Positions 8,752-17,685 are shown, counted from the stretch's first letter. The stretch is DNA of 64,000 nt from Acrocarpospora macrocephala (GCF_009687865.1 NZ_BLAE01000019.1:29104-93103); one strand, 5' to 3'. A program made the numbers and translations. Notes: generated by a model from the letters alone, not told the origin.

Positions 8752-9100
8752 AGCAGCGAGTTTATTCGCTTGCCCGACTCGCAGAGCTCGCATAGCCTGC
8801 GAATCACGCAGAGAGGAGGTGGTCCGAACAATGGTTGATCATAGTTGGGCTAGCGAGGTGGCTGTCCGCTAGGACTGGCGAACCGGACCAGCTCCGGATT
8901 ACGCCGTTCAGCGTAAATCCAGACAGACACCGGAACCCCGGGCAGTCGGCGGCCGAGGACATGATCCTCCGCCATTGGTCCAGCCGACCCACGTCGACAG
9001 GTTGCAACCAGCCGCGACGCGGAGCGCGCCCGGGGTTCTTCTCTGCCTCGCACCCATCCCGCCCAGTATCCAGTCATGTACGGTACGCGCAGGAATGGTC
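8752..9100. other. Intergenic region with a strong ribosome site and 13-codon mini-ORF
   Basis: No full gene is visible. A strong GGAGGTGG lies just before ATG 8831, which opens only 13 codons (stop TAG 8870-8872). This could be a truncated gene start, an upstream peptide or chance. The rest is the divergent promoter space between the Fur gene and the RNA ligase gene. Confidence 0.35.
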
Positions 9101-10801
9101 ATGCGAATCCCCTACCCCCGGACCCCTCACCTCCCCTGGTCCCCGGGAGCCGTCACCGACGACATCCGAATCCCCCGCCTGACAGCCTTCGAAGGCCGCG
9201 AGATCGTCGTCACCGAGAAACTCGACGGCGAGAACACGACGATGTACGCCGACGGCTTGCACGCCCGCTCACTGGATTCCGCACACCACCCCTCCCGAAC
9301 GTGGATCAAAGGCCTGCACGCCCGGATAGCCCGATCAATCCCACCAGGCTGGCGCATCTGCGGAGAAAACCTCTTCGCCCGCCATTCGATCCTCTACCAG
9401 GACCTGGAAAGCTGGTTCTACGCCTTCTCCGTCTGGAACGGCAACCAATGCCTGGACTGGGACCAGACCGTACGTTTCACCAGAAAGCTCGGCATCCCCG
9501 TTCCACGCGTCCTCTGGCGTGGCATCTTCGACGAGCAGGCGCTGCACGCTCTCCGCCTGGACGAAACTCGCCAGGAAGGCTATGTCGTACGGACCGCCGA
9601 CGCCTTCACCCGCGACGAATTCGCCGATCGTGTCGCCAAATGGGTCCGCCCCAACCATGTACAAACCGACGCACACTGGATGCTGGCACCCGTCGTCGAG
9701 AACGGCCTGAGCCCTACCGCCGCACTATGGGACCTGCGATCAGGATCATCCCCAGACGCGCAGGCCCTGCTCACCGCGACCGGGATAGACCTCCCCGAAC
9801 CCGTCGACCTGACCGAGATCTCCACCCGGCTCGACCTGCTGGGCCGCACCGGCGACGCCCGCCTGGCGGGAGTCCTCGCAACCCTCTTCCACGCCACCCG
9901 CCGAGCCTGGCTGGCCCCCCACCTGGTGGCACCACTCGGCATGCCCCTCGCCCGACGCATCGCCGACCTCGTCGGCCTGCACACCAAACTCCACGACCCT
10001 TTCCCGGACGAATCCCGCCGCTCCGGCCTGATACGGCTGGCCTTCGCCACCGACCTGGGAATCCTCCACGCCATCGCCGCCACTCTCGCAACCACCCCGG
10101 AAGCCCGCGAACAGGTCGAATGGTCAGAACTCCACACCGAAGAATCCGGCCTCCTCGGTGAAGCACCCTTCGCCGCATTGCGTACGGCCTTGCGCGAAAA
10201 GTTCGGCGAAAAGGGCGACATCGCGGACCGATGCTGGGCGGAGACGCGGGAGGCGTACGCCATGGGACGGATCAGCACGCCCGAGGAAGGCATCGCGCGC
10301 AACTGGCGCCGGCTTTCCGGCGACTTCCCCCGGTTGATCGTCACCGTTGGGCCTTCCGGCAGCGGAAAGAGCACCTTCGCCGCAGGTCGCGGCGACCCGA
10401 TCGTCTCACTCGACGATCTCCGCGAAGCCCGCGGGTCACGCTCGGATCAGCAGGCCAACCCCGCCGTCTACCGTGACGCCCTGCGGAGGCTCGACACGCT
10501 CCTCGCCGGTGGCGGAACGGTCATCTGGGACGCAACCGCGCTGAATCGCCGCCAGCGTTCGGTGCTTCTCAAAGCGGCCCAGCGCCGGGACGCGTTGACG
10601 ACTTACGCGGTCATGCTGGTTCGCGAGGACGTGGTCGTGCAGCGCAACGCCAATCGCCCGTACCCCGTCCCCGCGAACGTCCTCACCAGCCAGCTTCGCC
10701 GCTTTGGCCCTCCATTTCCGGGCGAAGCACACCGGATCTGGTACATCGGGGAGGAGGGGACCGTACTCGACACAGCCGGAACCCTCGACGGGGAGGATTG
10801 A
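9101..10801 (+). CDS. RNA ligase fused to polynucleotide kinase
   Basis: 566 residues. Residues 1-190 are a nucleotidyltransferase of the RNA_ligase/Rnl2-like type: motif I EKLDGEN with the adenylated Lys40, motif III-like GENLF (Glu89), motif IV EGYVVRT (Glu159), and motif V KWVRP (Lys180). Residues about 220-400 are helical and unassigned. Residues 410-566 are a P-loop kinase with GPSGSGKST (Lys423) and the lid-like WDATALNRRQR, as in 5'-OH polynucleotide kinases. Together these would phosphorylate and seal broken RNA. ATG 9101 has AGGA at 6-base spacing. The stop is 2 bases before the next start, indicating an operon. Confidence 0.85.
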   Translation: MRIPYPRTPHLPWSPGAVTDDIRIPRLTAFEGREIVVTEKLDGENTTMYADGLHARSLDSAHHPSRTWIKGLHARIARSIPPGWRICGENLFARHSILYQDLESWFYAFSVWNGNQCLDWDQTVRFTRKLGIPVPRVLWRGIFDEQALHALRLDETRQEGYVVRTADAFTRDEFADRVAKWVRPNHVQTDAHWMLAPVVENGLSPTAALWDLRSGSSPDAQALLTATGIDLPEPVDLTEISTRLDLLGRTGDARLAGVLATLFHATRRAWLAPHLVAPLGMPLARRIADLVGLHTKLHDPFPDESRRSGLIRLAFATDLGILHAIAATLATTPEAREQVEWSELHTEESGLLGEAPFAALRTALREKFGEKGDIADRCWAETREAYAMGRISTPEEGIARNWRRLSGDFPRLIVTVGPSGSGKSTFAAGRGDPIVSLDDLREARGSRSDQQANPAVYRDALRRLDTLLAGGGTVIWDATALNRRQRSVLLKAAQRRDALTTYAVMLVREDVVVQRNANRPYPVPANVLTSQLRRFGPPFPGEAHRIWYIGEEGTVLDTAGTLDGED

Positions 10802-10803
10802 CC

Positions 10804-13719
10804 ATGCGCACAAGCGAGGAGATCTACCACCAGATCCGCTGGGATCCGCGGTTCGACCCGGCGCGTTTCGTGCTCGGGGTGAACGTGCGCGGAGCCGCCC
10901 CTAAACGGGTGCCATTGCCCGCTTTCGTCCCTGGCGGAGACATCCCATGGCATCGGGTCATATTCGTCGAAGCGGACGGCGAAACGGTATGGGATCGGGC
11001 GAGCGGGCTGGATGTGGTCAACACTTCCCCGGCCGGCCGCGCCCAGGATCCCCGCAAGCTGAACGCGCCGTTCTTCACGGCGGCGACACCGCTCACCTGG
11101 GATGCGAACCTCGGCTGGACTCCAGCGGAACCCGTCACGGTCACCTGGCCACCGACGACACTGCGCGTTCTGACCTGGAACACCCTCTGGGATCGGTATT
11201 TCAGCGACCGGATCGAAACAGCCCGCCGCAGACCGCTCCTGGTGGACGCCCTGGAACAAGCCGACGCCGACGTCATCGCGCTCCAGGAGGTCGAACCCGA
11301 ACTACTCGACCTCATCCAGAGCACCCCATGGATCCGTGACAGCTACACCCTCTGCGCCGACAACATCGCCAAGAACAAACTTCTCCTGCTCAGCCGCCTA
11401 CCGGTCCGCGAAGCGGGCATCCACGCCTACGGCCCCTACAAGGCCCTCTCCGCCATCACCCTCGAACTCGCCACCGGCCGCGTCGTGCTCGCCACCACCC
11501 ACCTGACCAGCGACTACGCCCAGAACGGCCCCACCAAACGCGAATCAGAACTCGCCACCATCGCCGAAGGCCTACTCCCCGTGGACGCCGACCTGATCCT
11601 GATCGGCGACTTCAACGACGACGGCCACCCCGAAAAAACCCTCACCATGCGCGACGCCTGGACCGAAGTCCACGGCCCTTCCGACAAAACCCCAACCTTC
11701 GACCCCACCAAGAACCCCCTGGCCGCCATCCAGTCCCTCGGCGGCCGCCCCGCCCGAATAGACCGCGTACTACTCCGCTCCCCCGCCCTAAACCCAACCA
11801 CCGCCACCCTCCTAGGCGACTCCCCCGCAACCAACGACAACTTGTTCATCTCCGACCATTACGGCCTCGCCGTAGAAATCACTGTCGACCAGGACACCCT
11901 GGGGAACACCCCATCCGGAGCGCACAGACGGCTAGATATCACCTCCGAAGCGCACGCACAGGCACGTATCACCCCCGAAGCGCACGCACAAGCAGGCATC
12001 ACCACCAAAGCGCACGCAAGGGCAAAAGCCACTACTGGAGCGCTCACATGGACACATATCACCGCTGGCCAGGCCACCCCAGCTGCGCCGTCAACCGCCC
12101 GAACGGCGGTCGTCTGGATCCCTCCGAAGGAACTCTGGCCCCCCATCCAGGAAATCCGCAAGAAACATGATCCACAAGTCGACCGCTGGCCACCCCACGT
12201 CACCCTGATTTCAGGATTTATCCCAGAATCCTCATTCGAAGCAGCCGCTCCTCTCCTTACGACCGCTGCCTCCACCATCACCCCCTTTACCGCCCCCCTC
12301 CACGGCATCCACACCTTCCATCACCGCGACAACACCACAATCTGGCTCAACCCAGGCGCCCCCGAATCATGGGCCTCCCTCCACCACGCCCTCAAACACA
12401 CCTTCCCCACCCACCAAGCCCACCACGAGACCTTCACCCCGCATCTGACCTTGGCCAAAGGCAGCGGCAGACTGCCAGAGGTTCTGGTGGCGGAATGCCA
12501 AGCTCGCCTTAGCCCGATGACCGCCCGAGTCGGTGAAATCGTCCTGCTTTCCCGCCGAGCCGGAGAACCCATGCGGCCCCGCGCGACCATCGCTTTGGGT
12601 ACCAGCGAACTCCGGTGGATCAATGAGCCACCTATGCCGGACATCCATCGGGAACTGCCGGTTGAGGAGGCGGTGACACGGCTTCGGGATTGTCTGGGTG
12701 AAGGGGTCGTTCATGTTGTCGGGTCGCGGCGGTTGAGGTGTGAGCTAGCTGGGGCGGATCTGGATCTGGTCGCGGTGCTGCCTGGGGTGGTCGATCTTGG
12801 ACGGGTGGAGGAGCGTGTGGTGGAGGCGTTTCCCCAGGTGAAGGGGATGCGGCGGGTAGTAGGTGCGCGCGTGCCGGGACTGCGGATGCGAGTGGAAGAT
12901 TTGGAGATCGATCTGGTTGTTGTCGGAGTCGGGGATATCGCTCCCGAGGAGGCGGTTTCTCGTCGTGGCGAGTTGGATGCGGGTTCCGCGATCGCATTGA
13001 GTGCGGTTAGTGACGCAGACGCGATCCTTGCTGCGGTCGATGGGAATCAATCCGGATTTGTCGGGCTAGCTCGCCAGGTGAAGGCGTGGGCACGGGCCAA
13101 AGGACTGGACTCAGCGCCCTTTGGTGGGCTCTCCGGGTTGGCCTGGACCATCCTTGCGGCCCAGACGGTACGCGAGACGCCCAACCTCCCATCGGACGAC
13201 CTGCTGCGCACATTCTTCGCCACCTGGGCCGCATGGGACTGGCGCGAGCCAATCACCCTCGGCCCAGTTGCCTTCTCCGACGCACCCGTGCAGATCATGA
13301 CCCCAACCGCCCCCGTACGCCCATGCAGCGATCAGGTGACCATAGGCGGACGCGACCTCCTGACCCAGGAGCTCTATCGCGCCTGGGAAACGACCGGCAC
13401 CGACGAGCTACTCTCGCCACCACCCATGCACCGACGCCACACAGCCTGGGCAATCGTGACAATCAAGGGCGAGATGGGCAAAGCCCGAGGCCGAATGCGA
13501 GCCCTCATCGCCGCCCTCGAACGCGCAGGAGCCTCAGACGTACACGCCTGGCCCCGCCCATTCGAAACCGAACCCAAACCGACCCGCTTCGCGATAGGCC
13601 TCGGCCACACGCCACCAAACGCCACCACCCTGACCGAGATCACAGCCCGCTGGACCGAGGGCCTACCCGGCGTCACCGTCAACCGCGCAGAATGCGGTGA
13701 AGTCCCCACACTCAACTGA
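10804..13719 (+). CDS. Four-domain RNA end-processing protein: MJ1316, EEP, 2H phosphoesterase, poly(A)-polymerase-like
   Basis: 971 residues. 1-75: MJ1316/DUF504 domain, proposed to recognise cyclic RNA ends. About 118-358: endonuclease/exonuclease/phosphatase fold (WNTLW Asn126, LQEVEP Glu162, GDFND Asp269/Asn271, SDH Asp351/His352). About 365-425: low-complexity linker of AHAQA repeats. 430-605: 2H phosphoesterase with PHVTL (His465) and PHLTL (His547). 615-971: nucleotidyltransferase with VGSRRL, DLD (Asp652/Asp654) and EID (Asp703), plus a PAP-type helical C-domain. All key residues are present. GGGGAGG precedes ATG 10804. The set would trim, open 2',3'-cyclic phosphate and extend RNA ends for the ligase upstream. 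Confidence 0.85.
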   Translation: MRTSEEIYHQIRWDPRFDPARFVLGVNVRGAAPKRVPLPAFVPGGDIPWHRVIFVEADGETVWDRASGLDVVNTSPAGRAQDPRKLNAPFFTAATPLTWDANLGWTPAEPVTVTWPPTTLRVLTWNTLWDRYFSDRIETARRRPLLVDALEQADADVIALQEVEPELLDLIQSTPWIRDSYTLCADNIAKNKLLLLSRLPVREAGIHAYGPYKALSAITLELATGRVVLATTHLTSDYAQNGPTKRESELATIAEGLLPVDADLILIGDFNDDGHPEKTLTMRDAWTEVHGPSDKTPTFDPTKNPLAAIQSLGGRPARIDRVLLRSPALNPTTATLLGDSPATNDNLFISDHYGLAVEITVDQDTLGNTPSGAHRRLDITSEAHAQARITPEAHAQAGITTKAHARAKATTGALTWTHITAGQATPAAPSTARTAVVWIPPKELWPPIQEIRKKHDPQVDRWPPHVTLISGFIPESSFEAAAPLLTTAASTITPFTAPLHGIHTFHHRDNTTIWLNPGAPESWASLHHALKHTFPTHQAHHETFTPHLTLAKGSGRLPEVLVAECQARLSPMTARVGEIVLLSRRAGEPMRPRATIALGTSELRWINEPPMPDIHRELPVEEAVTRLRDCLGEGVVHVVGSRRLRCELAGADLDLVAVLPGVVDLGRVEERVVEAFPQVKGMRRVVGARVPGLRMRVEDLEIDLVVVGVGDIAPEEAVSRRGELDAGSAIALSAVSDADAILAAVDGNQSGFVGLARQVKAWARAKGLDSAPFGGLSGLAWTILAAQTVRETPNLPSDDLLRTFFATWAAWDWREPITLGPVAFSDAPVQIMTPTAPVRPCSDQVTIGGRDLLTQELYRAWETTGTDELLSPPPMHRRHTAWAIVTIKGEMGKARGRMRALIAALERAGASDVHAWPRPFETEPKPTRFAIGLGHTPPNATTLTEITARWTEGLPGVTVNRAECGEVPTLN

Positions 13720-14071
13720 CCCAGCCAAGAAGCCCATAGACCCGACTAGGCGCACCCAACAGATGACCAGGTCGCCGAGCCGCTCACCCTCGGAACGCGG
13801 GCATCTGGCCAAGCAGCGGTCATGGGCATCGCCTACTGTCGTGGGCATCGCACCTGACTGGTTCGAACCGGAATATCGTGCTGCGGCCAATTCCATCAGT
13901 CCGGCGCGTTCGAGGGCGTCGAGGATGGCCGCGAAACGTTATTCGGCGCCGTTCACGCTGGCAGTGGTCCTCGCCGCACCGGCGCCAAGAATGGCAGCGG
14001 CATCCTGTCAGGTGTTCTGGCACCAAAGCCGGTCAGCATCGATCCCGCTGATCGGGGCCGCCAGGACCGGA
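13720..14071. other. Non-coding or decayed 352-bp region
   Basis: No convincing gene. Positions about 13935-13990 share a short similarity (TTAT-CGGCGCCGTTCACGC, then a CTCGCCG-A-CGGCGCC block) with 15325-15370, next to the truncated reductase fragment, so this may be debris of a related sequence. I see no promoter or terminator here with confidence. Confidence 0.4.
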
Positions 14072-14365
14072 TCAGTGAGCCTCCCGGGCGGGTACTCCAA
14101 GGGTTGCGCAGGCCTGTTCGTAAAGTTTGACCACCTCGGCGCGGACCTGGGCGCGTTCGGTCAGGGTTGTGCTCCAGGGGACTCGGATTTCGTCGCCGTC
14201 CGCTTCGAAGTAGATTGCTTCGCCATCCACGTTGGTGGTGATCGCTTTGGTGGCGTTCGGGCGGCCGCCCAGGGCGCGGACGATCAGGAGGGCGTCGGCG
14301 GCGTGGTCGTCGTTCATGTGGCGTTTGATCGCCGCGATGGCCTCGTCGGTGAAGGGGTTGCTCAT
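14072..14365 (-). CDS. DUF2470 domain protein
   Basis: 97 residues. The sequence ...IKRHMNDDHAADALL... is the hallmark of DUF2470, a small alpha/beta domain usually found at the C-terminus of pyridoxamine-oxidase-like haem oxygenases, here as a stand-alone protein. A role in haem or flavin chemistry is an inference. The gene downstream of the nitrobindin-like gene in the same direction is this one, 22 bases away, so a two-gene operon with a haem theme is plausible. Confidence 0.78.
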   Translation of the reverse strand: MSNPFTDEAIAAIKRHMNDDHAADALLIVRALGGRPNATKAITTNVDGEAIYFEADGDEIRVPWSTTLTERAQVRAEVVKLYEQACATLGVPAREAH

Positions 14366-14387
14366 GTGGCAGATCCTAAAATTTCCG

Positions 14388-14885
14388 TCACGGTTCGCCG
14401 GTGAACTCGGCTGCCTTCTTGAGTTCGGCCGAGGCGTGGGATTGGAGTGGCTGACCGACGGCGGCCATGTCGTATGCGTACATAAGGCTGCCGTTGACCA
14501 GGCCGTAGAGGCGGCGGCCGGCCGAGTATTCCTTGGCGGAGGCGGTTCTGGCGACCACGTCGGTCTGGAGTTCGATCTTGTGGAAGACGACCTCGCCGAC
14601 GTAGATCTCGACGATGCCGGTGGGGTGGGCCAGGCAGACTTCGAGCTGCCGTTCGGGCTGGATGCGCCAGAACCCGGCCTCCCGGGACAGCGGCCGGACC
14701 TTGTTGCCGTCGGCGTCGAGCAGCCAGCTCCGGCTCTCGTACGTCAGGAACGGCTTGCCGTTGTGGCCGAAAAGGATTTCCTGGCCGAAGTTCGCGCTCT
14801 CGATCGTCGGATAGCCGATGACGCCCGCGCCCTCCCAGCGGCCCAGCAGGAAGGCTATCGGTTCGAGATCGGGATGTACGTCCAT
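14388..14885 (-). CDS. Nitrobindin-like FABP-family haem protein
   Basis: 165 residues forming a predicted beta-barrel. The family signature GRWEGAG sits at the N-terminus (LLGRWEGAGV), followed by FGQEILFGHNGKPFL. Nitrobindins bind ferric haem and react with NO or peroxynitrite, but some FABP-family members lack the proximal His; here His residues are present in the C-terminal half. The frame is open further upstream, but MDVHPDLEP at 14885 is the family-like start. Divergent from the DsrE gene 37 bases away. Confidence 0.82.
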   Translation of the reverse strand: MDVHPDLEPIAFLLGRWEGAGVIGYPTIESANFGQEILFGHNGKPFLTYESRSWLLDADGNKVRPLSREAGFWRIQPERQLEVCLAHPTGIVEIYVGEVVFHKIELQTDVVARTASAKEYSAGRRLYGLVNGSLMYAYDMAAVGQPLQSHASAELKKAAEFTGEP

Positions 14886-14922
14886 GGAAGTCAAGCGTAG
14901 TGCCCGGGCGTAGGCTCTCCCC

Positions 14923-15285
14923 ATGACACGCCAACTGGTGATCAAGGTTACAGCGGGCACCGACGCACCCGAGCGGTGCAACCAGGCGTTCACGGTCGCG
15001 ACCGCGGCCCTGGTCAGCGGGGTTCCGGTATCGCTCTGGCTGACGGGCGAGTCAGCCTGGTTCGCCCTGCCGGGCCGGGCCAAAGAGTTCGACCTGCCCG
15101 AGGCGGCCCCACTCGAGGACCTGCTCAACGCGGTCTTGGCCGGCGGCCAGGTGACCCTCTGCACCCAATGCGCCGCCCGCCGCGGCATCACCCCGGACGA
15201 CGTCCTACCCGGCGTCCGAATCGCCGGCGCGCCCACCTTCGTGGAAGAAGTCCTCCACGAAGGCGCACAAGCACTCGTGTACTGA
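14923..15285 (+). CDS. DsrE-family small protein
   Basis: 120 residues with the DsrE/DsrF-like fold: N-terminal LVIKVTAGTDAPERCNQAF, then a Cys pair CTQCAARRG in the position of the sulfur-carrier cysteine. Related proteins relay sulfur or bind small molecules. This is a single-gene unit divergent from the nitrobindin-like gene. The precise function is unknown. Confidence 0.75.
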   Translation: MTRQLVIKVTAGTDAPERCNQAFTVATAALVSGVPVSLWLTGESAWFALPGRAKEFDLPEAAPLEDLLNAVLAGGQVTLCTQCAARRGITPDDVLPGVRIAGAPTFVEEVLHEGAQALVY

Positions 15286-15349
15286 GAGCGCCCAGCAGAA
15301 TGAGCAGGCCGCCGAGTTACTCGCCGTTATCCGGCGCCGTTCACGCAGG

Positions 15350-15543
15350 GTGACGGTTCTCGCCGTATCGGCGCCGCCGTACACGATGCGGGGATCCGGG
15401 AAGTGGTCCCAGCCGCGCCAGCCGCCCAGGACCGCGCCGGTAGTCGCGACGTACCCCTCGATCAGGCCCGGCTTGGGCGAGATCCCGGTCATCATCCAGT
15501 CCATCTCGTGGTTCGGCCCGGCCACGAACCCGTCCAGGGACAT
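15350..15543 (-). pseudogene. Truncated dihydrofolate-reductase-family (RibD C-terminal) fragment
   Basis: The start MSLDGFVAGPN and the later GGWRGWDHF and IVYGGAD are those of RibD-C/DHFR-like reductases, which are usually about 190 residues. Similarity stops after about 65 residues, and the frame then runs on antisense into the DsrE gene. The N-terminal part only is retained, so this is a remnant. Confidence 0.65.
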
Positions 15544-15578
15544 GGCGGGCGCCTTTGGGCCGCCTCAATACTTTGCCT

Positions 15579-15610
15579 TTGTGCTAAGTGTTTTGGCGGG
15601 CTATACTTAG
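15579..15610 (+). promoter_or_regulatory. Leaderless arsR promoter with embedded operator
   Basis: TTGTGC (15579-15584) and TATACT (15602-15607) are spaced 17 bases, and the ATG follows 7 bases after the -10, so the transcript would be leaderless. The hexamers CTAAGT (15584-15589) and ACTTAG (15605-15610) form an inverted repeat bracketing the spacer and -10, a natural ArsR dimer site for autorepression. Confidence 0.6.
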
Positions 15611-15614
15611 CCGT

Positions 15615-15968
15615 ATGGCACAGTATTCGGCGGAGATCGACGGTGTGTTCGTCGCCCTTGCTGACCCGACTCGGCGTGGCGTCATCCGGTGTCTTGGCCG
15701 CGGCCCGACGAGCGTGGGCGATCTCGCCCGCGAGTTCCCGATGACCCTTCCCTCCTTCATGAAGCATGTGCGGACACTCGAGGCGAACGGCCTGATCCGC
15801 ACGGTCAAGGTCGGCCGGGTGCGCACTTGCGTGCTCAACCGCGACCGTCTCGCTCTCGTGGACGACTGGCTCGGGGAGCAGCGCCGGATCTGGGAGGAAC
15901 GAACCGACCGGCTCGAACGCCTCGTCACCGATCCGAAGGAGAAGCACCAGTCAACGACCCCCTCCTGA
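15615..15968 (+). CDS. ArsR-family transcriptional regulator
   Basis: 117 residues with a winged helix-turn-helix (VFVALADPTRRGVIRCL, then LPSFMKHVRTLEANGLI). It belongs to the subgroup that is normally co-transcribed with SRPBCC (AHSA1) genes and lacks the metal-binding cysteines of classical ArsR. The same order is preserved here, except that an IscB element separates it from the SRPBCC gene at 17686. The last residues (KHQSTTPS) may come from element sequence rather than from the original gene. Confidence 0.82.
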   Translation: MAQYSAEIDGVFVALADPTRRGVIRCLGRGPTSVGDLAREFPMTLPSFMKHVRTLEANGLIRTVKVGRVRTCVLNRDRLALVDDWLGEQRRIWEERTDRLERLVTDPKEKHQSTTPS

Positions 15969-15984
15969 AGGAGAGGGCTTGAGG

Positions 15985-16305
15985 TGCAGCGATGCGCCTT
16001 GAAGCCCCGCGTCGACCAGCCCTAGTCGATCACCTAGAAGGAGGTGCATTCGATTGACTACGTTTCACGTAAGTGAGCAGACCCACCAAGCCGTGCTTCC
16101 TCAGCGGCTTGCTCTGGAATCGGTGGGAGCAGACAACCCCGAGGGTGGGGACGAAACGGCTTACCGACTCCCGACGTTGCCGGGCGCTGGCGTGGAACAT
16201 GGGCGAGGGGAGATCGGATCGGGCGGCACCCGTCTGCTCCGGCGTCACCCCGAGCCGTCTTCGGACGGTAAGGGAGCAGCCCGTAAGGGCGCCACACATC
16301 CGGTC
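15985..16305 (+). ncRNA. Putative omega RNA of IscB
   Basis: About 320 bases of structured, GC-rich sequence without a plausible protein directly precede iscB. Short hairpins are visible: GCCGTC-TTCG-GACGG at about 16253-16268, and GCCCGTAAGGGC at 16279-16290. IscB omega RNAs map to this position and end near the iscB start, with the guide at their 5' end from sequence beside the left end of the element. Assignment rests on position and hairpins; the 5' end is not determined. Confidence 0.6.
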
Positions 16306-17658
16306 GTGTTCGTCTTGGACAAGCACGGCCACCCGCTTGACCCGTGCCACCCGGCCCGCGCCCGCCGCCTGCTGGCGGCAGGGCAGGCGGTGGTGGTCCG
16401 CCATACCCCGTTCGTCATCCGGCTGCGCGACCGGGTGGCCGCTGACTCCACCGTGCAGGGCGTGCAGGTCGGTATCGACCCCGGCAGCAAGCACACCGGC
16501 ATCGCCGTCTTCACCGAACGCGGCGAGGATCGCGCCGGGAAGTACAGCATCCAACTCGATCACCGGGGCGGACAGATCCGCGACAAGCTCACCGCACGGG
16601 CCGCGCTGCGCGGGGGGCGCCGTTCCCGGACACTGCGCTACCGCGCCCCCCGCTTCAACAACCGCACCAAGCCGAAGGGGTGGCTTGCGCCGTCCCTGCG
16701 GCACCGCGTCGACACCACCATGTCGTGGGTGACCCGGCTGTCCCGCTGGGCGCCCGTCCGCGCCGTCCACGTGGAGCGGGTCGCGTTCGACACGCACACC
16801 CTGACGGCCGGACGGCCACTGCAAGGGGTGGAGTACCAGCAGGGCACCCTCGCCGGGTACGAGGTGCGGGAGTACCTACTGGCCAAGTGGGGGCGCACGT
16901 GCGCGTACTGCGGCGCGACCGGTGTGCCGCTGAACATCGACCACATCCACCCGCGCAGCCGCGGCGGCTCCGACCGGGTTGGCAACCTCACCTTGGCCTG
17001 CATCCCCTGCAACCAGACCAAGAACGCCACCCCGATCGAGGAATTCCTCAAGAGCAAACCCGCACTCCTGGCGAAGCTTCTCAAGCACGCCAAGGCGCCG
17101 TTGCGGGACGCGGCGGCGGTCAACGCCACCAGGTGGGCGCTGTGGCGGACCCTCGCCGCGACCGGGCTGCCGGTGGCCACCAGCTCAGGCGGGCGGACGA
17201 AATGGAACCGGTCCCGCACCGGTGCCCCGAAGTCGCACACCTTGGACGCGCTGCACGTCGGCCACCTGGACGCGGTGACCGGCTGGCCGAGCGTGGTCCT
17301 GGTGGTGAAGGCAACTGGGCGCGGCACCTACTGCCGGACCCGCACCGACAAGTACGGGTTCCCCCGGCTGCGCCTGCCGCGCGTCAAGCAGGTCCACGGC
17401 TACGCCACCGGGGACCTGGTCCGCGCTGTCGTGCCGTCTGGCAAGAACGCCGGAACACACGTCGGACGGGTCGCGGTTCGCTCCACCGGCAAGTTCAACA
17501 TCACTACCGCCCACGGCACCCGCCAGGGCACCCATCACCGCCACGTTCGCCTGCTTCAGCGAGCAGACGGCTACGCCTACACAAGCCAAGGGGAGACGCA
17601 TGCCACTGGACGCTCGGGCCTTGAAGGCCCTCCCGCTCCCGTTTCCTCCCCAGGCTGA
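16306..17658 (+). CDS. iscB: RNA-guided HNH endonuclease IscB
   Basis: 450 residues from GTG 16306. N-terminal PLMP-type domain (VFVLDKHGHPLDPC); RuvC-I GIDPGSKHTG with Asp58; arginine-rich bridge helix RGGRRSRTLRYRAPRFNNR; RuvC-II VHVERVAFD with Glu157; HNH domain 199-240 with CxxC zinc pairs (CAYC, CIPC), catalytic IDHIHP (His213) and Asn227/Asn236; RuvC-III SHTLDALHVGH. All nuclease motifs are intact, so both activities are predicted. IscB is the ancestor of Cas9 and cuts DNA with an omega RNA. The frame stays open upstream to 16054, but that part is the RNA region. The stop lies in the right-end hairpin. Confidence 0.88.
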   Translation: MFVLDKHGHPLDPCHPARARRLLAAGQAVVVRHTPFVIRLRDRVAADSTVQGVQVGIDPGSKHTGIAVFTERGEDRAGKYSIQLDHRGGQIRDKLTARAALRGGRRSRTLRYRAPRFNNRTKPKGWLAPSLRHRVDTTMSWVTRLSRWAPVRAVHVERVAFDTHTLTAGRPLQGVEYQQGTLAGYEVREYLLAKWGRTCAYCGATGVPLNIDHIHPRSRGGSDRVGNLTLACIPCNQTKNATPIEEFLKSKPALLAKLLKHAKAPLRDAAAVNATRWALWRTLAATGLPVATSSGGRTKWNRSRTGAPKSHTLDALHVGHLDAVTGWPSVVLVVKATGRGTYCRTRTDKYGFPRLRLPRVKQVHGYATGDLVRAVVPSGKNAGTHVGRVAVRSTGKFNITTAHGTRQGTHHRHVRLLQRADGYAYTSQGETHATGRSGLEGPPAPVSSPG

Positions 17659-17685
17659 AGCCCGGAGTATCCACGAGAGGTTCTG

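Larger units (their letters stand above)
15958..17680 (+). mobile_element. IscB-encoding insertion element (IS200/IS605-like, no tnpA)
   Basis: The left boundary carries a small palindrome (CCTCCTGAAGGAG, about 15961-15973). The right boundary carries CCAGGCTGAAGCCCGG at about 17650-17665, a subterminal hairpin typical of IS200/IS605-type ends, just before ATG 17686. It encodes IscB only, with no Y1 transposase, so movement would need a transposase in trans. It lies between arsR and the SRPBCC gene. The exact ends are inferred. Confidence 0.65.

Noticed and set aside
11935..12060. Short repeats resembling a CRISPR array
   Set aside because: The repeats (GAAGCGCACGCAC units) are in frame inside the 971-residue protein and encode an AHAQA-rich linker; spacers are too short and not unique, and no cas genes are present.
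16054..16305. N-terminal extension of IscB from ATG 16054
   Set aside because: The frame is open, but the codons show no family similarity and the stretch has the position and hairpins of the omega RNA. IscB homology starts at GTG 16306.
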